Origin: Methanothrix sp.
GTDB lineage: Archaea; Halobacteriota; Methanosarcinia; Methanotrichales; Methanotrichaceae
DNA: 13,928 bases
Assembly: GCA_028679775.1 (NCBI GenBank)
Contig: JAJRAX010000297.1
Coordinates: 1 to 13,928, forward strand
Direction: 5' to 3'
A program made the position numbers and the translations under genes. Positions 6,372 to 12,336 of the stretch are shown here, piece after piece. Numbering within the stretch: the first letter of the stretch is position 1; every line of letters starts with the position of its first letter. Below the pieces are notes generated by a model. The model was not told the DNA's origin. It saw nothing but the letters and a program-made list of their open reading frames with translations, and did not search any database.

Positions 6372-7907
6372 ATGCAGCAGATATCAGGCAGTCGCGTCCA
6401 TCAGGGTCCTTCTGCCGGCCTTGAGATCGTAGAGAGGCTTGCCGAGCTCGGCTACCAGCTGGAGCCGGAGGCTCTCGAGATCATCTGTCGCTATCGTGGA
6501 AGCAAAGAGGATCTGCTCAAGCGCATCGTCAGCAGCACAGACAGATCCGTGGTGGTGATTGGATCTTATCAGGTCTCATGCCATCTCGATTCTGCCTTAA
6601 TCTCATCGACTCCTTCAGCTCTCCCAATCCCTTCTGCTCGGTCAGCTTCGCTTGCCCCGTCTCCTGCGTCTGTGTCACTTTCTCCGGCCAGGATTGTGCC
6701 ATCGTCTGCTGAGCTGAAATGCGATATAACTGGCCGGTCTACTTGTGTTGGCGATTACAGCGATTTTGTTCACTATTTTCGCGATAGGTACGCCAAAATC
6801 AGAGAGATACTCTCTCGAAGGCTCAACTCCAGGCCCATTGAGTCCTTGGGCAAGAGCACAACTGGCCGAGAGGTGTCGGTCATTGGCATGGTCATGGATG
6901 TCAGGACCACAGCCAAAGGCAACCGAGTGATTGAGCTGGAAGACCCCACCGGACTCCTGACTGCCGTCATTCAGAAGGATGCGGAGATTTACGAGCAGTC
7001 TGGGCTCATCATCACAGATGAGGTCATAGGGGTCACGGGAACCTCTGACGGCAATGGCAGGGTCTTTGTCAAGTCCCTGCTCTGGCCTGATATGCCCAAC
7101 CAGACAGCTCCTCTGGAAAAGGGAAGCGGATGCGCTCTCTTGCTCTCAGACCTGCATGTGGGCAGCAAATATTTCATGGCTGAAGCCTGGCAGAGATTTT
7201 TAGAGTGGCTTAACGGTGATGTGGACGACCCATCCGGCCTGGCCTCGAAGGTTCAGTACATAGTGATTGCCGGTGATGTAGTGGACGGTATTGGCATTTA
7301 TCCAGGCCAAGAAAAAGACCTGGCCATAATGGATATTTATGAGCAGTACCAGGCTGCGGCCAAGTGGCTCAACGGCATCAGAAAGGACATAAAGGTGATC
7401 ATTGCTCCAGGAAATCACGATATCGTGCGCCAGGCTGAGCCTCAGCCTGCTCTTCCAGATGATATTCAGAGGTATTTTAGAAGTGATATGCTCTTTGTGG
7501 GCAATCCTGCCTGGGTGACATTAAGCGGAATATCTGTATTGATCTATCACGGTCGAAGCATCGATGATCTGGTCCTGCGCCTGCCCGGTATCTCTTATGC
7601 CGCGCCTGAGATGGCCATGATTGAGATGCTCCGACGGCGGCATCTCTCTCCAATTTACGGCAGTCGCGTCTCAATTGCACCTGAACACGAGGACCATTAT
7701 GTCATATCCCGACCGCCAGCAATATTGCATTGCGGGCATGTTCATACCGTCGGCATAGCCAGGTACAAGGGCGTGGCTGTGATCAACAGCGGGACCTGGC
7801 AGTCTCAGACCGATTTTCAGAAGAAGATGAACATCCAGCCAGTGGCCGGGGTTGTGCCAATCATTGATCTGGCTTCCATGAAGGTCCGCAAGCTGATCTT
7901 CACTTGA
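6372..7907 (+). CDS. polB: DNA polymerase D small subunit DP1 (3'-5' exonuclease)
   Basis: The 511-residue protein is the small subunit of the euryarchaeal replicative polymerase PolD. Domains in order: an N-terminal helical region (about 18-55, LEIVERLAELGYQLEPEAL); a low-complexity Ser/Pro/Ala linker (about 78-112); an OB fold (about 165-240; VSVIGMVMDV, RVIELEDPTG); and a calcineurin-like phosphoesterase domain. The last has all the metal motifs of an active Mre11-type exonuclease: SDLHVG (259-264), GDVVDG (301-306), GNHD (347-350), YHG (392-394) and GHVHT (455-459). The C-terminal INSGTWQSQTDFQKKMNIQP is typical of DP1. The large subunit DP2 is not in this window. Leaderless start at ATG 6372; no Shine-Dalgarno. 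A later start near residue 16 cannot be excluded. Confidence 0.95.
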   Translation: MQQISGSRVHQGPSAGLEIVERLAELGYQLEPEALEIICRYRGSKEDLLKRIVSSTDRSVVVIGSYQVSCHLDSALISSTPSALPIPSARSASLAPSPASVSLSPARIVPSSAELKCDITGRSTCVGDYSDFVHYFRDRYAKIREILSRRLNSRPIESLGKSTTGREVSVIGMVMDVRTTAKGNRVIELEDPTGLLTAVIQKDAEIYEQSGLIITDEVIGVTGTSDGNGRVFVKSLLWPDMPNQTAPLEKGSGCALLLSDLHVGSKYFMAEAWQRFLEWLNGDVDDPSGLASKVQYIVIAGDVVDGIGIYPGQEKDLAIMDIYEQYQAAAKWLNGIRKDIKVIIAPGNHDIVRQAEPQPALPDDIQRYFRSDMLFVGNPAWVTLSGISVLIYHGRSIDDLVLRLPGISYAAPEMAMIEMLRRRHLSPIYGSRVSIAPEHEDHYVISRPPAILHCGHVHTVGIARYKGVAVINSGTWQSQTDFQKKMNIQPVAGVVPIIDLASMKVRKLIFT

Positions 7908-8205
7908 AACTGCAATCTTGATGTTCTGTTCCACATTCGCATGCAATCAATTCATCTACACTTATATCATTTTCAATTTCATTATAATGTTATCTTATTG
8001 ACTTTAAGCATATGATTATGATTTATATTACGTTAACCATAAGGTCCAATCTGCCTATTAATTGCTGTATTTGTCTATAACATGATGTGGATATTTTGTA
8101 ACTTATGCTCTCAAGATCATACCTATTTTTGTATGTCTTACCAAAAAATATAAATATTATCAATGCTAACATCCGTCTATATTAAAGGATGTATGGGGTG
8201 AAATT
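7908..8205. other. AT-rich spacer upstream of the A1-B1 module
   Basis: About 298 bases of strongly AT-rich DNA separate DP1 from the first secreted-protein gene. I find no gene or RNA fold here. The right end contains the A1 promoter. Only scattered short T tracts follow the DP1 stop, so its terminator is not clear. Confidence 0.5.
8146..8205 (+). promoter_or_regulatory. A1 promoter, Shine-Dalgarno and ATT start context
   Basis: AAATATAAATATT at 8146-8158 holds a clear TATA box. GGGGTGA at 8195-8201 is the Shine-Dalgarno. Four bases (AATT) separate it from ATT at 8206. The TATA-to-Shine-Dalgarno distance (about 46) is nearly the same as in the A2 copy (about 44), so both modules have a similar short leader of about 20-30 bases. 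The Shine-Dalgarno overlaps a two-codon ATG-GGG-TGA. Confidence 0.55.
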
Positions 8206-8667
8206 ATTAAGAAAATAGGTTTTGCATTGGTGTTGGCTGTGGCTATGTTATCCATTTCTGCTATGGCGCAGAATGATTATGGCCTGGCTGGAAGCGGCGG
8301 TGTAGATGTTCTTGGAACTGGCATCTTTGAGACTGATGGGACCCTCACGAAGTTCCCTGAGGCTCAGGACACAAACATAGACACCCTGAACGTGGGAAAC
8401 GATAAAGCATTGGCATTTGGGAACATCTGGCAGAAGACCCCCTTGGCCACTGCTACCAACAACCTGGAGATCAAGAAGAATCAGGATTCTGGATTCTGCG
8501 AAGGCTGCAATGTAACTGAAACCACTGATACGAGCTATTATGAGGGCTGCAAGGATTGCTGCATCAAGGTGAATATCGATCAGATCAGTGTCGGCAACAG
8601 GGAAGCTCTTGCCTTCGGATTCGCCGCAGCCACCAACAACGTCAAGATTGTAGCCAACCAGCAGTAA
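8206..8667 (+). CDS. A1: secreted Cys-containing two-repeat protein (ATT start)
   Basis: No family is recognised. Read from ATT at 8206 the product is 153 residues and has a textbook signal peptide: KK at positions 2-3, hydrophobic core IGFALVLAVAMLSIS, cleavage after AMA at residue 21, mature N-terminus Gln. The first standard start in frame (TTG 8227) would remove the charged part and sits 25 bases from the Shine-Dalgarno, so ATT is preferred. The mature protein has GSGGVDVLGTGIFET, then repeat 1 (about 57-93: NIDTLNVGNDKALAFG to ATNNLEIKKNQ), five cysteines (C98, C101, C115, C118, C119) and repeat 2 (about 123-153: NIDQISVGNREALAFG to ATNNVKIVANQQ). The repeats look like paired beta strands. 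B1 follows after 39 bases. A2 is a close paralogue. Confidence 0.75.
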   Translation: MKKIGFALVLAVAMLSISAMAQNDYGLAGSGGVDVLGTGIFETDGTLTKFPEAQDTNIDTLNVGNDKALAFGNIWQKTPLATATNNLEIKKNQDSGFCEGCNVTETTDTSYYEGCKDCCIKVNIDQISVGNREALAFGFAAATNNVKIVANQQ

Positions 8668-8706
8668 TTCCGGATTCTGATTTAAGAGATTGATCTGAGG
8701 ACTGAA

Positions 8707-9387
8707 ATGAGGATGTCGACCAAGCCCGCTAGCATGTTGTTAGTGGGCATCCTTTTTATTTGCGTCTTATGCGATTTGGCATCATCAGTGCAGTCATCCA
8801 ATGGCCTTAATCCATTCGATAAATTCGAAGGCCAATCTCTTTATTCGCTGCATCGGGAGGCCAGCTCCGGATGGGGCGAGCTCAAGGTCGGCGAGGATTC
8901 TGTATATTTTCCCTGGCACCGTTCATCTAAGTCTGAGGAGGTTTTGATGGGTGACAATGACACTGCGGCGACTGTGAAAGATTTGTCTGCAATGAATTGC
9001 CAAATGCAGAGAACTATCTCCTACAAAGATTCCCAGAATGGGGACCCTAATCATCTTGGACTTGCTAATTCCCTGGATATAAGCGTGAGCGGCAAGAGGG
9101 CCGATGAATCAGGTGCTGGCTTTTCCAAGGACATCTCGGATATCCTGAAGATGTCTGCAAGCGAGTCGGCCGTTTCAAACGAGGAGTTCAATGAATCCGG
9201 TGGCCAGGTGGCAGGTATTGGCGATTTGAATCATCTTGGAAACTATCTGAGCATAGATGTTCATGGCATATACGTCAGCGCAGCAAACACCGTGCCTGGG
9301 GGAAGTGCAGTCGCCACCTCTAATATCATCATAGAGCCGGTGCAGATCATCGTTTGTCCCTCAGAGGTTGAAGAGAAGCTCAGGTAA
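8707..9387 (+). CDS. B1: secreted protein with conserved strand-rich C-terminus
   Basis: No family is recognised. The 226-residue product starts with a signal peptide (positive N-end, hydrophobic core MLLVGILFICVLCDLA, probable cleavage near residues 27-30). The Shine-Dalgarno TGAGG lies seven bases before the ATG. The central part (about 30-105 and 130-165) is polar, Ser/Glu/Asp-rich and poorly conserved with B2. Two blocks are shared with B2: QNGDPNHLGLANSLDISVSG, and a C-terminal block from LGNYLSIDVHGIYVSAANT through GGSAVATSNIII to the end CPSEVEEKLR. The C-terminal block resembles the A-protein repeat (A-x-A-T-S/N-N-x-x-I). It lies in an apparent operon with A1; a T6 tract at 9441 probably ends the transcript. 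Confidence 0.75.
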   Translation: MRMSTKPASMLLVGILFICVLCDLASSVQSSNGLNPFDKFEGQSLYSLHREASSGWGELKVGEDSVYFPWHRSSKSEEVLMGDNDTAATVKDLSAMNCQMQRTISYKDSQNGDPNHLGLANSLDISVSGKRADESGAGFSKDISDILKMSASESAVSNEEFNESGGQVAGIGDLNHLGNYLSIDVHGIYVSAANTVPGGSAVATSNIIIEPVQIIVCPSEVEEKLR

Positions 9388-9440
9388 TGGTTGGGGCGAA
9401 TCGTCCCCTAAAAAATAGCTCGTCCGATATCCATCTTCAA

Positions 9441-9446
9441 TTTTTT
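9441..9446 (+). terminator. Oligo-T terminator after A1-B1
   Basis: Six T residues (within AATTTTTTGTTT) follow B1 by 54 bases. A small GGGG-N8-CCCC inverted repeat lies nearer the stop, at 9393-9408. Confidence 0.4.
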
Positions 9447-9611
9447 GTTTATACTGTTCAGTCAATCGATAGTTGTTTGTGCTTTTCTATCTGAATTATC
9501 CGATCGATTAATACGGCTTCTTATTATTCACGACGCATATTCTATGTAAAATTCTGTACTGAAGATACTCTAATAAATCTATAATTTTGCTCCAAAAAAC
9601 ACCATAACGTA

Positions 9612-9667
9612 TTTATATAATAAGTAATTAGTTATGTACAACCACTAAGAGTTTATGGGGTGAAACC
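9612..9667 (+). promoter_or_regulatory. A2 promoter, Shine-Dalgarno and ATT start context
   Basis: TTTATATAA at 9612-9620 is a strong TATA box. GGGGTGA at 9657-9663 is the Shine-Dalgarno, followed by AACC and then ATT at 9668. The element TATGGGGTGAAA is identical to that of A1, and the spacing to ATT is the same. The preceding part of the spacer (9388-9611) is AT-rich with no recognisable gene. Confidence 0.55.
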
Positions 9668-10177
9668 ATTAGAAGTGTAGCAATGTTCTTGGGTGTGGCT
9701 ATGGCGTTGGCCGCGTTCGCGGTTCCAGCTATGGCGCAAAGTGCAATGATAGGAAGCGGCGGTGTGGACATTCTTGGGCAGGGCATCTTTGAGACTGGGG
9801 CAAATGCCTTCAAATTCCCCGCGGATGCAGATATCAACTTTGATTCGGTGGAGGTTGGAAACGACCGGGCGTTGGCCATTGGTGGATCAGCTCAATTATC
9901 AGGCCCATTCGGATCCAATAGCGCAGCGGTTACGGCTCAGAACAACCTGAAGATCAAGAAGAATCAGGACTCTGGGGAGTGCGCTTGCTGTCAGGCTCTG
10001 GATCCATCTTGTCCCTGCAAGGACTGCTGTACCAAGTATAATGTGGAGCAGATAAAGGTAGGAAGCAGGAGTGCAACTGCCATAGGTCTCTCGATGCAGG
10101 GTACCTTCCCGTTCTCCGGGAATGCCGCATCTACCCTAGCTCAAAACAATGTAGAGATCGTGACCAATCAACAGTAG
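9668..10177 (+). CDS. A2: secreted Cys-rich two-repeat protein, paralogue of A1 (ATT start)
   Basis: No family is recognised. From ATT at 9668 the product is 169 residues with an export signal: Arg2, then VAMFLGVAMALAAFAV, cleavage after AMA (residue 23), mature N-terminal Gln. An ATG at 9683 would leave a signal with no positive charge and sits about 20 bases from the Shine-Dalgarno, so it is less likely. Features parallel A1: GSGGVDILGQGIFET; repeat 1 with VEVGNDRALAIG and AQNNLKIKKNQ; a cluster of seven cysteines (ECACCQALDPSCPCKDCC); repeat 2 with IKVGSRSATAIG and AQNNVEIVTNQQ. In each repeat the linker between strands is longer than in A1 (Gly/Ser/Phe-rich). B2 starts 30 bases downstream. 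The repeat-1 DNA (LKIKKNQDSG) is nearly identical to A1, pointing to duplication. Confidence 0.75.
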   Translation: MRSVAMFLGVAMALAAFAVPAMAQSAMIGSGGVDILGQGIFETGANAFKFPADADINFDSVEVGNDRALAIGGSAQLSGPFGSNSAAVTAQNNLKIKKNQDSGECACCQALDPSCPCKDCCTKYNVEQIKVGSRSATAIGLSMQGTFPFSGNAASTLAQNNVEIVTNQQ

Positions 10178-10207
10178 CGTTGGGTCTGATGACCCATAGG
10201 AGAATCC

Positions 10208-10879
10208 ATGAATAGAAAGCTGGGACCCACCGGCCTTGTGCTGGTGGGAGCTGCTTTTATTTGTCTGTATCTGGTGCTGGCTACAGCCTCTGTCTTGGGC
10301 CAATCAAACCTGCCAGATCTGTCAAGCCAGCTCAAGGACTCGGTATCGTCGCAGCGCTCATCTGCCTTGCAGCAAAGCGATCTCGGATTCGTGCCAAAAG
10401 TTGCGCCTTCAAAAGAGTCCATTTCTCTCACCGAGCTGAACTCATCCTGCCAGGTTTCTGACCTGACGTCAGTTAATTCCGTAAAGGAGAGAGATATAGT
10501 CTGCAATGAGGCGCAAAATGGGGACTCCAATGCAATGGGTCTCGTTAATTCCCTGGATTTAAGCATCTCAGGCCAAGAGACGAAGATGGAGGGTGACTGG
10601 CCGGTTGAGGGGCCAAAAGATGATATCGAGATGATTGTGGATAACGCCCTGAACTCCAGCTCGAAGAGTTCACCAAATCGTGAAATGAGCCAAGAGCAAA
10701 TGGTGCAATCTGCCGAGCAAGTGCATCTCGGAAATAATATCGATGTGGATGTTCATGGCATTTCGGTCAGCGCCTTGAATACTGCAGAAGGAGGCAGTGC
10801 AGTGGCCACTTCAAATATCATCATAAAACCGGTGCAGATCATCATCTGTCCCTCTGAGGTCGAGGAAAAGCTGATATGA
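10208..10879 (+). CDS. B2: secreted protein, paralogue of B1
   Basis: No family is recognised. The 223-residue product has a signal peptide (MNRK, hydrophobic core GLVLVGAAFICLYLVLATASVL, cleavage likely near GQ at 31-32). A Shine-Dalgarno (AGGAG) sits just before the ATG. The middle is Ser/Gln/Glu-rich, probably disordered and divergent from B1. The blocks shared with B1 are QNGDSNAMGLVNSLDLSISG and the C-terminal run from LGNNIDVDVHGISVSALNT through GGSAVATSNIII and PVQIIICPSEVEEKL to the end. A lone cysteine in the last 15 residues is shared, as is one upstream of QNGD. Operon with A2; T5 and T6 tracts follow the stop. Confidence 0.75.
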   Translation: MNRKLGPTGLVLVGAAFICLYLVLATASVLGQSNLPDLSSQLKDSVSSQRSSALQQSDLGFVPKVAPSKESISLTELNSSCQVSDLTSVNSVKERDIVCNEAQNGDSNAMGLVNSLDLSISGQETKMEGDWPVEGPKDDIEMIVDNALNSSSKSSPNREMSQEQMVQSAEQVHLGNNIDVDVHGISVSALNTAEGGSAVATSNIIIKPVQIIICPSEVEEKLI

Positions 10880-10891
10880 AATCAATGGGCA

Positions 10892-10918
10892 TTTTTCTCG
10901 CCTCGTTTCTGCTTTTTT
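10892..10918 (+). terminator. T-tract terminator after A2-B2
   Basis: T5 at 10892-10896 and T6 at 10913-10918 follow the B2 stop within 40 bases, just before the hisS promoter. Confidence 0.5.
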
Positions 10919-10927
10919 CCATCACAA

Positions 10928-10963
10928 ACTATAAGGGCGTTTTGTTGCAATCCCTCTTTTGAT
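10928..10963 (+). promoter_or_regulatory. hisS promoter, short-leader or leaderless
   Basis: ACTATAAG (10928-10935) lies about 33 bases before ATG 10964. No Shine-Dalgarno precedes the ATG, so the message should start within a few bases of it. Confidence 0.5.
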
Positions 10964-12328
10964 ATGATCATCCAGAGACCGAGAGGCACCAGGGACTTTC
11001 TCCCTGAGGAGACCGAGAGGAGAAGTCAGGCCAAGAAGGCCATGCAGGATGTTTTGGAGAGATGGGGATACCGGGAGGTAGCTACACCTACATTTGAGCA
11101 TCTGGAGCTGTTCACAATAAAGTCAGGGGCGTCGGTGATTGAGGAAATCTACAGCTTCAAGGATAAAGGTGGGCGGGATCTAGCCTTGCGCCCGGAGCTG
11201 ACGGCTCCTGTGATGCGCATGTTTGTCTCCGAGCTGCAGAACTCCCCGAAGCCGCAGCGGCTCTGGTACTTCGGAAACTGCTTCCGGTACGAGCGGCCCC
11301 AGAAGGGGCGTTTCAGAGAGTTCTGGCAGATGGGCTGTGAGCTGATCGGCGGCTCAAAGCCCGATTCTGAGGCGGAAGCCGTGGCTCTTGCCAGCAGGAT
11401 GCTGCAAAGCGTGGGCGTTTCCGGGGACATTCACATTGGCTATCTGGGTCTGATCAGGAGCATTCTAGGCAAGATCCCAGGCGAGCACCGTTCCTCAGTC
11501 ATGAGGATGATAGACAAGAAAGAGAGGGATGCTCTGGCCACTCTTCTCGAAGAAATCGGCTGCAGCCATTTTGGTCTACTGGAGCTGATCGACAGCAAGG
11601 GAGAGAGCGCTTTAGATCGTGCTGCACAGATCGTGGCCGATTGGAAGCCCGCACAAGAGGCTGCAGCGGCTGCGCCGGAGCCTGTCTCGGCAAACGAAGC
11701 CGCGGCTGTGACTTCTTCGTCTTCCGGTCGCGGCTCGGCTCGGCAGGGACGGGCAGTTGAAGCACAGCTGCATCTGGAGGAGTTTGTTCAGACCGTTGAC
11801 CTGCTGAAGGCATACGGCGTCAACTTCACAATAGACTTTGAGATCGTGCGTGGTCTCGAGTACTACTCCGGAACGGTCTTTGAGGTTTATGCCGAGGGCC
11901 TTGGAGCACAGCGGCAGATCTGCGGTGGCGGGACATACGAACTGGCTAGCCTCTTTGGCGGCAAGGAGACCTCCTCCACTGGATTTGGTCTGGGTTTTGA
12001 TCGCATCATGGAGATAGTGCAGATGAATTCATCGCGGCCTTCACCAGTCTTTATGGCCTTTACCCCTGATGTCAAGCGAGAGGCTGCAAGAATCGCGAGC
12101 CGACTGAGGGAGAGTGTGCCAGTGGTGATGGACGTCATGGGCCGGGGACTGAAGGCCCAGCTCAAGGCAGCGGCCAGCGCGGGCGCCGACTATGCAGTCA
12201 TTGTGGGAAAGGATGAGTTGGACGCCGGGCGTTTGACCTTGCGCGACATGTCCGGAGGAGCGCAGGAGAGCCTGCTCATCGCGGAGATTGAAGCAAGGCT
12301 AAAGGCGCATTTTCAGGACATTTGTTGA
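10964..12328 (+). CDS. hisS: Histidyl-tRNA synthetase with Ala/Ser-rich insert
   Basis: This 454-residue class II aminoacyl-tRNA synthetase charges tRNA-His. Signatures in order: PRGTRDFLP (6-14); motif 2 region CFRYERPQKGRFREFWQMG (106-124); the HisRS-specific EIVRGLEYYSGTVFEVY (293-309, histidine binding); motif 3 GFGLGFDRIME (340-350); and a C-terminal anticodon-binding domain (about 360-450; AVIVGKDELDAG, LTLRDMSGG). Between the insertion domain and the HisRS-specific motif lies a low-complexity stretch, about residues 229-264, of Ala, Ser, Glu and Gly. I do not expect this in the family, and it looks like a flexible loop. A T7 tract just past the stop (12343-12349) probably terminates it inside the end of the convergent transporter gene. 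Confidence 0.95.
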   Translation: MIIQRPRGTRDFLPEETERRSQAKKAMQDVLERWGYREVATPTFEHLELFTIKSGASVIEEIYSFKDKGGRDLALRPELTAPVMRMFVSELQNSPKPQRLWYFGNCFRYERPQKGRFREFWQMGCELIGGSKPDSEAEAVALASRMLQSVGVSGDIHIGYLGLIRSILGKIPGEHRSSVMRMIDKKERDALATLLEEIGCSHFGLLELIDSKGESALDRAAQIVADWKPAQEAAAAAPEPVSANEAAAVTSSSSGRGSARQGRAVEAQLHLEEFVQTVDLLKAYGVNFTIDFEIVRGLEYYSGTVFEVYAEGLGAQRQICGGGTYELASLFGGKETSSTGFGLGFDRIMEIVQMNSSRPSPVFMAFTPDVKREAARIASRLRESVPVVMDVMGRGLKAQLKAAASAGADYAVIVGKDELDAGRLTLRDMSGGAQESLLIAEIEARLKAHFQDIC

Positions 12329-12336
12329 TTGCTTCA

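Noticed and set aside
8216..8218. Pyrrolysine readthrough at the shared TAG upstream of A1 and A2
   Set aside because: Reading through TAG stays in a frame that does not encode the signal peptide or the repeats.
8198..8230. A1 made by GTG start at 8198 plus -1 frameshift on the A-rich stretch before TAG
   Set aside because: It would give a plausible signal peptide in A1 (AGA-AAA-ATA), but A2 has no slippery sequence at the equivalent place, so a shared ATT start is simpler.
8206..10879. Identity of A or B with the known Methanothrix major sheath protein MspA
   Set aside because: That protein is much larger (about 60 kDa). A and B are 150-230 residues, so at most they are accessory components.
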